Source: CAKZQX01 sp034435975 (GTDB taxonomy: Bacteria; Chloroflexota; Chloroflexia; Chloroflexales; Chloroflexaceae). From it: a DNA stretch of 64,000 nt. Numbering within the stretch: position 1 is the stretch's first letter; each line of letters opens with the position of its first letter. The notes under the pieces are model-generated. The model worked only from the letters and a program-made list of their open reading frames with translations. It searched no databases and was not told the origin of the DNA. Position numbers and translations under genes: made by a program. Positions 18,150-27,465 of the stretch are shown here, piece after piece. The stretch spans positions 38,098 to 102,097 of the forward strand of contig DAOTWD010000042.1 of assembly GCA_034435975.1 (NCBI GenBank), in the 5' to 3' direction.

Positions 18150-18842
18150 TCAGAACCCCAACCCACGCTCGCGCATACTCACGTAACAGCCATGACCGAT
18201 CACCAGATGATCCAGCACATCAATATCCAGCAGTTGCCCGGCCTCGACAACCTGACGTGTTACGAGCACATCTTCAGGCGACGGCGTCGGATCGCCACTC
18301 GGATGGTTATGCACAATAATCAGCGCCGCGCTGTTGAGCTTAATTGCCTCTTTAAAAACTTCGCCAACACGTACCGGCGAGGCATTCAGACTGCCAATAT
18401 AGACCGTCTGGATCTTTTGTACGCGATTTTTGGTATCAACACAGATCACGCGCAATTGTTCCTGATCAAGATGACTCATTTCCACCTGCATCAATTTCGC
18501 TACATCTGATGGTGATTTGATCTGAAAGCGTTCTTCATAGCTCATCAACGCTAAACGACGACCAATTTCCAGAGCCGATTTGAGCTGGGCGGTTTTGGCC
18601 TCCCCCATACCATGCCAGTTCTGCAAATCTTGAAAGCTGGTACGTTGCAGTCCACGCCAACCATTATACTCGCGCAGCAATTGTTGCGAGAGTTGTACCA
18701 CATTTGATCCCGACACTCCGACTCGCAGCAAAATAGCCAGCAATTCGGCATCAGACAGAGCTTCCGGACCATAATCGCGCAACCGCTCACGGGGTTTTTC
18801 ATGATCAGGCATATCACTGATACGCAGGTTGTATTCGGCCAT
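18150..18842 (-). CDS. radC: RadC/JAB1-type protein
   Basis: 230-aa RadC family protein. The N-terminal helix-hairpin-helix-like part (DAELLAILLRVG, WHGMGEAKTAQL) is followed by the MPN/JAMM domain with HNHPSGDPTPSPED (His178, His180, Asp191) and DVLDHLVIG. Once linked to recombination repair, its true role is unresolved; the JAMM residues suggest a metal hydrolase. Start 18842 is chosen because AGGAG lies seven bases upstream; a start at 18887 would add 15 residues. Confidence 0.95.
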   Translation of the reverse strand: MAEYNLRISDMPDHEKPRERLRDYGPEALSDAELLAILLRVGVSGSNVVQLSQQLLREYNGWRGLQRTSFQDLQNWHGMGEAKTAQLKSALEIGRRLALMSYEERFQIKSPSDVAKLMQVEMSHLDQEQLRVICVDTKNRVQKIQTVYIGSLNASPVRVGEVFKEAIKLNSAALIIVHNHPSGDPTPSPEDVLVTRQVVEAGQLLDIDVLDHLVIGHGCYVSMRERGLGF

Positions 18843-18932
18843 ATTCAGGCTCCTTCTGGTATACGTAGCGAGAGAACGACCTGACACGCTACGTCGCTAT
18901 TATACCGCTACAAGTACTACCGTTGATCGGCG

Positions 18933-20126
18933 CTACCAGTTAGGCTTCTGATTATGCACAATTTTGCCCATAGCGATCAACACCTGCTCCAGCTCGGTGC
19001 AGTGGCGTTGCCAGGAATAATGCGCAACCACACGGGCGCGGGCACGAGCACCCATAGCCCGCGCTGCCGGCTGGTCTTCCAACACACGCCGTATGGCCTG
19101 CGCCAGATCCGCAACGTCACCTTCCTGAAACAGGGTACCCTCCACTCCCTCACGGATGATAGTGTTGAGCGGTGGGAGATCAGTCGTGACAACTGGCAGA
19201 CCCGCCGCCATATATTCATAAATTTTGAGTGGCGACCAGAAAAAGCCAGCGGCCTGTAACGCAGGATGCGCCCTGGTTACAAATGGCGCAACGCCCACCG
19301 CAGCCTGATGCAGTTCAGCAGGTACCCGTTCATAGTCTATCGCGCCTGTAAACCGGAAGTGTCCCGGCCATGCGGCAGCATAACGCTCGGCTGCTGGCCG
19401 TTCAGGGCCATCACCGATCAGCGTAAACCGATAATCATAGCCTTGCTCTAGCAGCAACACGGCCGCCCGCACAAAATCTACCACGCCATGCCAGGCACGG
19501 AAGCTGCCCAGAAAAAGCGCCGTCGGCGGCTGATCATTACCAGATTTCCGCTCCTGGTCAAGCGGAGTGAAGCGGGCCACATCTGCCCCCCATGGCAACT
19601 CGATGATTTTTGTGCGTGGTATTTCAGCCGGTACGGTTGTGTGTAGCGGTGTTACAATCCGCGTGGCCCAGCGACACTGCGTCAATGCCCAGCGCTGCAA
19701 TGGCCCCCCCAGCCGATCATCCAGCCAGCGCTTAAAAACGGCTGGCGGATCGATGATCAGCGCGTTAACCTCCAGTAAACAGGGAATACCCAGCCGCCGG
19801 GCTGCCCACACCCCCGCTCCAGCGAAATTGTAATAGCGCTCGATGATCACGTCCGGGCGTATGGCCTGCGCCAGACGCAGGATCGGCCATGCGCCCAGGA
19901 GCGCCAGACCTTTTGGCACGTCCTGGTAGTGTAGATAAAAGCCATTGCCTGACAACGAGATAAGACGGCTAAAAGGGGCCAGACCCTGCCATCCTGGTCG
20001 CCCTGTTGCCACCAGGTGTACAGTGTGACCGCGCTGCGCCAGACCACGCGCCACCTCGCGGGTATGTGTCGATCCCCCCAGTGTGCCAGGCACCGGGATA
20101 CCGCTGGCGATATAGAGGATGTTCAT
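18933..20126 (-). CDS. GT4-type glycosyltransferase
   Basis: 397-aa retaining glycosyltransferase with a GT-B fold. The N-terminal acceptor domain starts with MNILYIASGIPVPGTLGGST and a Gly-rich loop. The C-terminal donor domain has TALFLGSFRAWHGVVDFVRA, the E-x7-E-like SPLKIYEYMAAGLPVV and an EGTLFQEGD loop. It would transfer a sugar from a nucleotide donor to a lipid or glycan on the cytoplasmic side; donor and acceptor are unknown. It stands alone, 90 bp upstream of radC, and is divergent from the nucleoside importer. Confidence 0.9.
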   Translation of the reverse strand: MNILYIASGIPVPGTLGGSTHTREVARGLAQRGHTVHLVATGRPGWQGLAPFSRLISLSGNGFYLHYQDVPKGLALLGAWPILRLAQAIRPDVIIERYYNFAGAGVWAARRLGIPCLLEVNALIIDPPAVFKRWLDDRLGGPLQRWALTQCRWATRIVTPLHTTVPAEIPRTKIIELPWGADVARFTPLDQERKSGNDQPPTALFLGSFRAWHGVVDFVRAAVLLLEQGYDYRFTLIGDGPERPAAERYAAAWPGHFRFTGAIDYERVPAELHQAAVGVAPFVTRAHPALQAAGFFWSPLKIYEYMAAGLPVVTTDLPPLNTIIREGVEGTLFQEGDVADLAQAIRRVLEDQPAARAMGARARARVVAHYSWQRHCTELEQVLIAMGKIVHNQKPNW

Positions 20127-20512
20127 ACGTCAGGTTTCCTGTGAAAAACACTGATTGCCAGCACATAGTATACACTCATCCCTAATCTCCATACGCGCCA
20201 GAGAGGAATGTGTCAGATAGGGAAGAGGTGCCAGGTGTCCAGGGTAACCAGCCCGTTTACTTCGCATCTGAAGAAGTTGCACGCCTCGCGCTGCACATAT
20301 CCTTGCCTCCCGTCTCGTCGTACCGCACACCGCACGATCGCTTTGCGCTTACTGCTTCGAAGCCCATAGGCGCAGCAGCGGGGTGCCGCATCATTTGTCC
20401 ACCGGTTTCCGTTTGCTGCTGCTACGCCTCTACTTCTTCACGCCTCCCCGTTTGACATTCGTGGCCCCTTCAGCTATACTGCTGCTTATACCCACTTAAT
20501 ACAACCTTAATC
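20127..20512. other. intergenic region between divergent genes
   Basis: No gene seen. 20311-20460 is a run of mixed GC-rich words (CGCAGCAGCGG, GCTGCTGCTACGCC) resembling the degenerate repeats at the window start. Confidence 0.5.
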
Positions 20513-20638
20513 TATAATACCGAATGCGTTCCCAGCCGGGAGCGTGTATTCTTTGTTTCACGAAACACATGGTCAATGCATCGCCGGTTTGACACGGATG
20601 TCGACGCTCATCGTCCATCCGTGTCTTCGTGTGTTTTG
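20513..20638 (+). promoter_or_regulatory. promoter and structured leader of nucleoside importer operon
   Basis: TATAAT at 20513-20518 (no clear -35) precedes a nested hairpin. The outer stem is CGAAACACA (20561-20569) with TGTGTTTTG (20630-20638); the inner perfect 10-bp stem is GACACGGATG (20591-20600) with CATCCGTGTC (20616-20625), loop 15 nt. It ends 57 nt before the start codon and does not match a purine riboswitch that I recognise. A regulatory role is inferred. Confidence 0.4.
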
Positions 20639-20695
20639 GGCCTGGTTGCCCAGAATATTCGCCGAACGAATGTCCAGGTATTATGAGGAGAACCG

Positions 20696-22048
20696 ATGAA
20701 ACGTGTAGCCACCTTCTGGATCGTTAGCATGCTGGTACTTATTGGCTTTCTATTGACCGCCTGTGCTGGCGTGCCAGTCGCCGAAGCACCGAGTACAACG
20801 CCTGAGCCAATCGATGTAACCCCGACTACTATTCAAACTGATACAACCGATACAAATGATCACGCTGATCAACCAGATGCCCCTGCTCCCGTTGCAACCG
20901 ACGAATCAGAACCGGCAGAAAGCGATACGATCGCAACCGATGCAGAGTTTGTTTTTGGTATGGTACTCGTTGGCCCGATCAACGATGCTGGCTGGAGCCA
21001 GGCACACTACGAAGGCGCACTCTATGCTCAGAAGCGCGTAGCCCACACTCGCTTTATCTATGTTGACAAGGTGAATCCAGCTGACCGCCCCAATATCACG
21101 GTTGAGCAGGTCGTAGATGATCTGGTCGAGCAGGGCGCACAGTTTATTATTACTAACTCCGACGACTTCAAGGATGGTACGCGTCAGTCTGCCCTGGCGC
21201 ATCCCGATGTCAATTTCCTGCATATTTCGGGTGATGATGTATTGACTGGCCTGGCACCCGATAATCTGGGCAACCTGATGGGTCGTATGGAATATGGCAA
21301 AATGATAGCCGGTTGTGCTGCCGCCCTGCAAACGCAGACCGGGCGCCTGTCCTATCTTGGCCCGCTGATCAACGACGAGACACGCCGACTGGTCAACGCG
21401 GCCTATCTTGGCGCACGCTACTGTTGGGATAATCTGCGTGAGGAACGTCCGGCCGATGAGTTAGCCTTTGAGGTCACATGGATTGGCTTCTGGTTCAACA
21501 TTCCCGGTGTTACGCTTGACCCGACCCAGGTTGCCAACGATTTCATCAATGGCGGTAGTGATGTCATTCTGTCAGGAATTGACACTACCGAGGCGCTGAT
21601 CGAGGCAAACAAAGCTACACTGGCCGGTAATCCCGTGTTTGCCGTACCCTATGACTTTGAGGGTGCCTGTAGCCAGGCGGAGGAGGTATGCCTGGGCGTC
21701 CCATATTTTCATTGGGGGCCAGACTATGCCCGCGAAATCGAAGCTGCTCGTACTGGCACCTGGAAACCACGATGGGAGTGGGTTGGCCCGGATTGGAACG
21801 ACATCAACAACCCTGATACGAGCGCCATCGGGTTTCATAAGGGGCAGGGCTTGACGGCTGAAAATGCGGCATTGCTCGATACCTTTATTGCAGGTCTAGC
21901 TGATGGCAGCATCAATCTCTTCGTCGGTCCGCTCAACTTTCAGGACGGGAGTGTCTTTCTGGAGGACGGCGAGCAAGCCAGCGATGAGCAGATCTGGTAT
22001 ATGCCGCAGCTACTGGAGGGCATTGTTGGCCAGAGTGCAGCCGAGTAG
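20696..22048 (+). CDS. BMP family nucleoside-binding lipoprotein
   Basis: 450-aa substrate-binding protein of a Bmp/PnrA (Med)-type ABC importer for nucleosides. The signal peptide ends in the lipobox LLTAC with Cys23, then a long Thr/Asp/Pro linker to about residue 80. The BMP domain begins with FVFGMVLVGPINDAGWSQAHYEG and contains FIITNSDDFKD and ILSGIDTTEAL. AGGAG lies five bases before the ATG. The downstream double ATPase and two permeases complete the transporter. The BMP family supports a purine/pyrimidine nucleoside substrate, but the exact ligand is not determinable. Confidence 0.92.
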   Translation: MKRVATFWIVSMLVLIGFLLTACAGVPVAEAPSTTPEPIDVTPTTIQTDTTDTNDHADQPDAPAPVATDESEPAESDTIATDAEFVFGMVLVGPINDAGWSQAHYEGALYAQKRVAHTRFIYVDKVNPADRPNITVEQVVDDLVEQGAQFIITNSDDFKDGTRQSALAHPDVNFLHISGDDVLTGLAPDNLGNLMGRMEYGKMIAGCAAALQTQTGRLSYLGPLINDETRRLVNAAYLGARYCWDNLREERPADELAFEVTWIGFWFNIPGVTLDPTQVANDFINGGSDVILSGIDTTEALIEANKATLAGNPVFAVPYDFEGACSQAEEVCLGVPYFHWGPDYAREIEAARTGTWKPRWEWVGPDWNDINNPDTSAIGFHKGQGLTAENAALLDTFIAGLADGSINLFVGPLNFQDGSVFLEDGEQASDEQIWYMPQLLEGIVGQSAAE

Positions 22049-22159
22049 TATCATGATAGGGTTGCTATACCCGAAGGGGTAGGTTTGTGCCGGCTGGCAG
22101 CGGATCCGTTGTACTCCATCGCCTGTAACCTGCTCGCTGCCAATATAAACCTGAATTTT

Positions 22160-23656
22160 ATGCATATTCGTGTTCACAATCTGACGAAAACCTTTGGCAC
22201 CTTCCGCGCAAATGATAGTATCTCCCTGGAATTTGCTGCCGGGCACATCCACGGCGTACTCGGTGAGAATGGTGCGGGCAAGAGTACCCTGATGAAACTG
22301 CTGGCCGGCTTTCTGCGCTGTGACGCGGGCGAGATCTGGCTTGATGGCAAACCGGTATCGCTCAATAGTCCCGCTGACGCCCTACGTGCTGGAATTGGTA
22401 TGATCCATCAAGATCCCCTGGACATACCGGCATTCACGGCACTCGAAAACTTCTTCTGCGCCAGTTCACCGACCATACTACCCAACCTGAAAGTAGCACA
22501 GCGCAAACTTATCGATCTCGCTGAACAACTCGGCTTTCCGGTTCAACCTGACATGCCCGTCCGTAACATGACGGTAGGACAGCGCCAGCAACTCGAGATC
22601 ATGCGTCTGCTGGTCGGTGGTGCGCGAGCACTGATTCTTGATGAACCAACGACGGGCATAAGTGGTGCACAGGCTGCGGCTCTGTTTGCGGCCCTGCGTC
22701 GCCTGGCCGAAGATGGAAAGACCGTGCTGTTTGTCTCTCACAAGCTGCATGAAATAGATCAAATCTGCCATACTATCAGCGTGTTGCGCAACGGACGGGT
22801 GGTGGGTGAAGGGCAGTTGCATATGCCCCAGCCACGATCTCGCCTGGTGGCGATGATGTTTGGCCAACCAGTGGAGGCCGAGCAACCCATGCCTGCCTCT
22901 CCTGCACCAGCAGACACCGATCAGCCACCAGTCTGGCGGTTGGAGCAGGTAACGCTGCGTGAAGGTGCGCTCACTCTGCACAATCTGAATCTCACGATAC
23001 ATGCGGGACGTGTACTCGGCCTGGCCGGGTTAGACGGTAGCGGGCAGCAACTGCTCTTACGCCTCTTGTCAGGACGTATGCGCCCGCTTACCGGAAGAGT
23101 TTTTCTCCAGCACCAGGACATGAGTCATACATCCGCTGCTGCATTTCGGCAGGCTGGCATACACTATCTGCCTGCTGATCGACTGACCGAGGGCCTGATC
23201 GGTGCCTTTTCACTGGCCGATCATGCGGCACTTTTGCAACCAGACTTTCTCCTTAACCAGCGGGCAGCCCGGGCTACCGCTCAGGCCGCGATCAACCGCT
23301 ATCAGATCAAGGCTTCTCCTGATACACCGCTCGCCGCCCTTTCTGGGGGGAATCAGCAGCGAGCGATGCTGGCATTGTTACCGCAGTATTGCACAGGGCT
23401 GCTGCTGGAACAGCCCACTCGCGGCCTGGATGTAGCCTCGGCACGTGCTATCTGGCAGCAGTTGCTCGCCCGCCGCAGTGCAGGAACTGCTCTGGTATTT
23501 GCTTCATCTGACCTGGACGAATTGCTTGAATACAGCGACATGCTTCTGGTCTTCTATGGTGGGCGCGTTTCTCCCCCTCTTGATCGCAGCGTCTGCAACG
23601 CAGCCCGCCTGGCTGAGATGGTCGGCGGTATGGGATTCGAGGTAACAGATGATTAG
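22160..23656 (+). CDS. nucleoside ABC importer, double ATPase (NupO/YufO type)
   Basis: 498-aa fusion of two ABC ATPase domains. Domain 1 has Walker A GENGAGKST, signature MTVGQRQQLEI and Walker B ALILDEPT. Domain 2 has a degenerate Walker A (GLDGSGQQ) but a good signature, LSGGNQQRAML, and Walker B LLLEQPTRGLD with Gln in place of Asp-Glu's Glu-Pro context. This asymmetry is usual in sugar/nucleoside-type importers. Start 22160 precedes MHIRVHNLTKTFG; the ribosome site is weak. A small hairpin in the 111-bp gap after the lipoprotein gene (22069-22082) may tune subunit ratios. Confidence 0.93.
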   Translation: MHIRVHNLTKTFGTFRANDSISLEFAAGHIHGVLGENGAGKSTLMKLLAGFLRCDAGEIWLDGKPVSLNSPADALRAGIGMIHQDPLDIPAFTALENFFCASSPTILPNLKVAQRKLIDLAEQLGFPVQPDMPVRNMTVGQRQQLEIMRLLVGGARALILDEPTTGISGAQAAALFAALRRLAEDGKTVLFVSHKLHEIDQICHTISVLRNGRVVGEGQLHMPQPRSRLVAMMFGQPVEAEQPMPASPAPADTDQPPVWRLEQVTLREGALTLHNLNLTIHAGRVLGLAGLDGSGQQLLLRLLSGRMRPLTGRVFLQHQDMSHTSAAAFRQAGIHYLPADRLTEGLIGAFSLADHAALLQPDFLLNQRAARATAQAAINRYQIKASPDTPLAALSGGNQQRAMLALLPQYCTGLLLEQPTRGLDVASARAIWQQLLARRSAGTALVFASSDLDELLEYSDMLLVFYGGRVSPPLDRSVCNAARLAEMVGGMGFEVTDD

Positions 23657-24881
23657 CTCTGAGTCAGGCAACCACGAGCATGAACATTGGCCCCAGAGAC
23701 TGCTACCCTCTATGGCTGGATGGCGAATCCAGCCTATTGGTTCAACGTTCGCTGCCATACTGATGACGCTGATAGGCGCGCTTCTCTTTACCACGCTTGT
23801 GTTGATCACCACCGGTGTATCACCGTTGGCCGCCTTTCGACTGATAGTGCTGGATGCTTTCAGTTCACCAATTAAGCGTGCAGACACGATAATGTTAGCT
23901 ACGCCATTGCTACTGTGCACCGCTGGCCTGACCCTGACCTTTTCCGCTGGCCTGTACAACCTGGGCATTGAAGGGCAGATGGTGCTCGGTGCGGTATGTG
24001 CGATGATTCCCCTACGCCTGCTGCCAGACCTGCCGCCGCCGCTGCTGTGGACGCTGGCTATCACGATTGGGGCACTCGGTGGCGGGCTGTGGGCGTTGTT
24101 CGCGGCACTGCTGAAACTGTATGGGCACATCAGCGAGATATTTGCCGGCCTGGGTCTCAACTTTCTGGCAACGGGCATAACTCTCTACCTGATCTTTGGC
24201 CCCTGGAAACGGCCAGGAACGGCGTCTATGTCAGGAACGCAACCGCTACCAGCCGAGTTGTGGTTGCCTCGACTGGAGGGCCTGCGTCTGGCACCGCTGG
24301 CACCCATCATTGCATTGCTGGCACTGGCTCTGGTCTGGTTTGCATTAAAATATACACACTGGGGGCTTACCGTGAAGGCGGTCGGTATCAATCCAGTTGC
24401 CGCTATGCGCCTGGGCGTTCCAGTTCACCGCCGCCTGATCGAGACGCTGGTGGGCTGCGGGATGCTGGCGGGCATTGCTGGCACGTTACAGGTACTGGCT
24501 GTTTTTCATGCACTCGTTCCAAATATTTCGAGCGGTCTGGGCTTCCTGGCCTTACTGATCGTCTTACTGGTACAGGCACGTCCAGTGTGGGTGCTACCGG
24601 TCGTACTGGTATTTGCCAGCTTCAGCATTGGCAGCATTCGGCTCCCACTGGCATTGAGTATCGACAGCAGCATCAGTGGGGTATTGCAAGGAGCACTGGT
24701 GCTGTTTGCCCTCGTCGCCCGCAGCCTGATCAAGGCACGAGGTGTCTTTAGAGAACAGGGGACAGGGGACAGGGGACAGATGTGTGCTGTTTACCAACAT
24801 TGTGCATGTGGTTCCTGCCATCGTGAACGTGGGGTTTACCGCACGATGATACCACAAAATGGTCGTTCACGATGTCGGTAA
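23649..24881 (+). CDS. nucleoside ABC importer permease 1, with chimeric C-terminus
   Basis: 410-aa inner-membrane permease of the BPD_transp_2 family (NupP/YufP type) with about eight to ten hydrophobic segments, and the conserved NLGIEGQMVLGAVCA and AVGINPVAAMRLGV motifs. Its start overlaps the ATPase stop by 8 bp, so translation is coupled. From about residue 369 the frame enters the palindromic element at 24753-24936, so the last ~42 residues (Cys/Arg-rich, CAVYQHCACGSCHRERG) are element-encoded and not family sequence. The membrane core appears complete, so function may be kept. Confidence 0.92.
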   Translation: MISSESGNHEHEHWPQRLLPSMAGWRIQPIGSTFAAILMTLIGALLFTTLVLITTGVSPLAAFRLIVLDAFSSPIKRADTIMLATPLLLCTAGLTLTFSAGLYNLGIEGQMVLGAVCAMIPLRLLPDLPPPLLWTLAITIGALGGGLWALFAALLKLYGHISEIFAGLGLNFLATGITLYLIFGPWKRPGTASMSGTQPLPAELWLPRLEGLRLAPLAPIIALLALALVWFALKYTHWGLTVKAVGINPVAAMRLGVPVHRRLIETLVGCGMLAGIAGTLQVLAVFHALVPNISSGLGFLALLIVLLVQARPVWVLPVVLVFASFSIGSIRLPLALSIDSSISGVLQGALVLFALVARSLIKARGVFREQGTGDRGQMCAVYQHCACGSCHRERGVYRTMIPQNGRSRCR

Positions 24882-24936
24882 ACAATACAGATGCGCAGGA
24901 GGGGTGGCTAGGACACCTGTCCCCTGTCCCCTGTTC
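24753..24936. mobile_element. palindromic MITE-like element inside permease gene end
   Basis: A 184-bp palindromic unit. The termini are a perfect 20-bp inverted repeat, GAACAGGGGACAGGGGACAG (24753-24772, complement at 24917-24936), made of GGGGACA heptads. Inside are further complementary arms: TGTTTACC with GGTAAACA, and CATCGTGAACG with CGTTCACGATG. The whole unit could fold into one long hairpin. No target-site duplication or open transposase frame is evident. Heptad arms resemble the short tandem repeats known in cyanobacteria, by analogy only. Confidence 0.6.
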
Positions 24937-25129
24937 CCTATCCGACGTAAGGCGACGACGCGACAAGGCGACAAGGCACGAGACCTCATTTGCGTTAACA
25001 CATTGATACGCTGACCCATTTTTTCGCTCGTCTCTTTGCGCCTTTGCTGCTTTGCGTCTTTGCGTTAAAAACGCGGGCGACGACGAGGCGACGAGGCGTG
25101 AGGCGACATAGAAGGCTGATACGAACACA
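24937..25129. repeat. low-complexity spacer between permease genes
   Basis: Made of short words: GGCGACAAGGCGACAAGGC, TTTGCGCCTTTGCTGCTTTGCG and GACGAGGCGACGAGGCGTGAGG. The GCAAAG/CTTTGC words recur at 2119, 47997 and 56402. No gene is supported. Confidence 0.55.
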
Positions 25130-26122
25130 ATGCCAACAACACAAACACTCATGATCCTGGCCGCAGTGCTAGCCAGCACGGCCCCGCTGATATTTGCCAC
25201 TATGGGCGAAACCATAAGCGAGCGGGCAGGCGTGATCAATCTCTCGCTGGACGGCACCATGCTGCTAGCAGCTATGGTTGGCTTTGCGGCTGGACTGCAT
25301 AGCGGCAGCGTGATCATTGGCTTTATCGCTGCCGCCATAATCGGTATGCTGGTGGCGCTGGTGCTGTGCGTCGTGAGCATCTCGCTCAAACAATCGCAAC
25401 TGGCAGTCGGCTTTGTGCTGGCGCTGCTCTGTACCGACCTCTCGTCTTTTCTGGGCAATCCGTATGTACGTGTGCCCGGTGTGGCCGTGCGCTCCATGCC
25501 CATTCCCTTCCTCAAAGATCTGCCAATCATCGGGCCGTTACTATTCAACCACAACCTGCTCATCTACGCCAGTTTCCTGCTCATCCTGCTCGTGTGGTGG
25601 TTTTTAGCGCACACGCGAGCCGGTCTGGTGTTACGAGCGCTGGGTGAACGGCCAGAAGCGGCGTTTGCACGGGGAGTGAATGTCATCACGCTACGCTATA
25701 GGTATGTACTACTCGGTGGAGCACTGGTGGGATTGGCCGGTGCGGCCTATTCTCTCGATATTAAGCAAGGGTGGAGTTATCGCCATATCGCTGGATCAGG
25801 CTGGATCGCACTGGCAATTGTCATTTTTGGGGGCTGGAGTCCCTGGCGCATTGCCCTGGGATGTTATCTCTTCGGGCTGTTGCAATCGCTCGCCAGTCGC
25901 TCTCAAAGCGTGCTAACCGGCATACCAACCCAGGTGTTTCAGGTGGCTCCTTTTATCATTATGATCTTCGTGCTGGTACTGGTCAACAGTTGCCATAACA
26001 CGGCACTTATCTCGTGGCTGAATCGGTTACCGACACCAGTGCGCCTCCCGTTCCAGCGGATCATCAACCGGCTGGCACGACCGGCACCCGCAGCACTCGG
26101 TCAACCATTCCAACAACCTTAA
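25130..26122 (+). CDS. nucleoside ABC importer permease 2
   Basis: 330-aa permease partner (NupQ/YufQ type, BPD_transp_2 family). The conserved TMGETISERAGVINLSLDGT opens the protein, and LRALGERPEAAFARGVNV is the coupling-helix region that contacts the ATPase. About eight membrane segments are predicted by eye. The C-terminal tail after about 300 is basic and Pro-rich. It should form a heterodimer with permease 1. The 248-bp gap from permease 1, filled by the element and low-complexity words, is unusual for this normally tight operon. Confidence 0.92.
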   Translation: MPTTQTLMILAAVLASTAPLIFATMGETISERAGVINLSLDGTMLLAAMVGFAAGLHSGSVIIGFIAAAIIGMLVALVLCVVSISLKQSQLAVGFVLALLCTDLSSFLGNPYVRVPGVAVRSMPIPFLKDLPIIGPLLFNHNLLIYASFLLILLVWWFLAHTRAGLVLRALGERPEAAFARGVNVITLRYRYVLLGGALVGLAGAAYSLDIKQGWSYRHIAGSGWIALAIVIFGGWSPWRIALGCYLFGLLQSLASRSQSVLTGIPTQVFQVAPFIIMIFVLVLVNSCHNTALISWLNRLPTPVRLPFQRIINRLARPAPAALGQPFQQP

Positions 26123-26174
26123 TCTGACACGAGTTACACAGTCACTCAACCCACCATGTCTGTTTCACGCATGT

Positions 26175-26212
26175 GGAACAGGCGAAAGGTGGCTACCCTT
26201 ACAACCTGTTCC
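26175..26212. terminator. terminator-like hairpin between converging genes
   Basis: GGAACAGG (26175-26182) pairs with CCTGTTCC (26205-26212), with an inner AAGG/CCTT pairing. It lies between permease 2 and the HAD gene. Confidence 0.4.
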
Positions 26213-26250
26213 CAGGGGCCCGCAGCCCCAACGCGGCCCGAAACGCACGG

Positions 26251-26979
26251 TTATAGCGAAAAGGTCTCGCCCCAGATCGCCACCAATGCGGCTGAAAGAT
26301 CGCGAAAATCCGGTAACACCGCATCCGGTTCATAGGCCTGGAGATCATCAACACTGTATGGCCCGGTTGCAACCGCCACGGTACGTGTGCGATTCAGCTT
26401 GCCACAATGAATATCGTGCGGTGTGTCGCCAATAACGACAATATCATGACCACTGAACGGACGGCCATAGAATCGGGCGGCCCGTTCAGCCGCAATCGGC
26501 ACCAGCAGTGGACGCTCGTGATGATCGTCGCCATATGCACCAACCTCAAAATGCATAAAATCCAGCAACCCCAACCAGTCCAGTTTCAGGCGAGCAATCG
26601 AAGCGACATTGCCGGTCAAAGGGGCTTGAATGACCCGTGCGTGCAGATGATCGAGTAACGCCAGCGCTCCTGGCATCACCCCTGCCCGTGCCAATACTGC
26701 CTCACGCTGACGCTTAAATTCAGCGACATACACTGCGATAAATACCTGCAAGTGTTCCAGAACAGCAGATGGTGTGAGATGCGGAAACGTCTCCTGAATA
26801 ATCTGCCGATCCGTCTTACCAGAGTAAAATCTTCGCTCCTGACGGATTGTCGGCCCAAAAGTCCGTTCCATCGCTGTGCGCATAGCCTCACCGGCGATAC
26901 CATCGGTATGTAACAGTGTCCCGTCAATATCCCACAAAACCAGCATTGACCGGGAGATACCACCGTGATCAGGTTGCAT
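26251..26979 (-). CDS. HAD-superfamily phosphatase (phosphoglycolate phosphatase-like)
   Basis: About 242 aa. The HAD nucleophile motif DIDGTLLHTDG lies near the N-terminus, with a four-helix cap after it (FYSGKTDRQIIQETFP). Motif II is ...APLTGNV (Thr), and the C-terminal acidic motif IVVIGDTPHDIHCG is clear. Substrate is unknown; Gph/PgmB-like enzymes are closest by eye. The ATG at 26979 overlaps the receiver gene stop (TGATG), suggesting coupling; ATG 26946 sits right at the domain start and is an alternative. Confidence 0.88.
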   Translation of the reverse strand: MQPDHGGISRSMLVLWDIDGTLLHTDGIAGEAMRTAMERTFGPTIRQERRFYSGKTDRQIIQETFPHLTPSAVLEHLQVFIAVYVAEFKRQREAVLARAGVMPGALALLDHLHARVIQAPLTGNVASIARLKLDWLGLLDFMHFEVGAYGDDHHERPLLVPIAAERAARFYGRPFSGHDIVVIGDTPHDIHCGKLNRTRTVAVATGPYSVDDLQAYEPDAVLPDFRDLSAALVAIWGETFSL

Positions 26980-27362
26980 CACGCCTGTAACACCTTTTCC
27001 AGACCACCATTGCGGTGACGCTGCACAACATCAAGCAATTCATCGAGATTGATCGGCTTTGCAAGATAATCACTAAACCCGGCCTGCAGTGACCACAGGC
27101 GCTGTCCCTCGCCCATCCCACTCATCGCCACGGCCGGGCAATCCTGATAGCCCGGTAAAGCACGGAGTGTATACAAAAGTTCCGTTCCATCCTGATCCGC
27201 AAGAAGCAGATCGATCAACAACAGATCGCACTGCTGGTTCTGGACAACACCTAACGCATCCTGAGCACTACTTGCCACGATAATAGTATGTCCATGGCCT
27301 GACAGAAACCGATAGAGTACCTGTTGCATCAACGGATTATCTTCCACGAGCAATATCAGCAT
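26979..27362 (-). CDS. single-domain response regulator
   Basis: 127-aa receiver domain only. Acidic pocket Glu7-Asp8 in LLVEDN, phospho-acceptor Asp51 in LLIDLLLADQDG, a Ser in AMSGMG and the invariant Lys in YLAKPINLDEL are present. There is no output domain, so it would act through protein contacts, like CheY or Spo0F-type proteins. AAAGGAG five bases before ATG 27362 fixes the start. No histidine kinase adjoins it; its overlap with the HAD gene is the only functional hint. Confidence 0.92.
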   Translation of the reverse strand: MLILLVEDNPLMQQVLYRFLSGHGHTIIVASSAQDALGVVQNQQCDLLLIDLLLADQDGTELLYTLRALPGYQDCPAVAMSGMGEGQRLWSLQAGFSDYLAKPINLDELLDVVQRHRNGGLEKVLQA

Positions 27363-27465
27363 AGGATCTCCTTTCCTCATACGCCATACGGCCCTGAGAA
27401 CAGAGGCAGTGCTGCATGCAGAATAGGCAGATTTTAGATCATACGACCCTTTTACGCAAAAGCAA

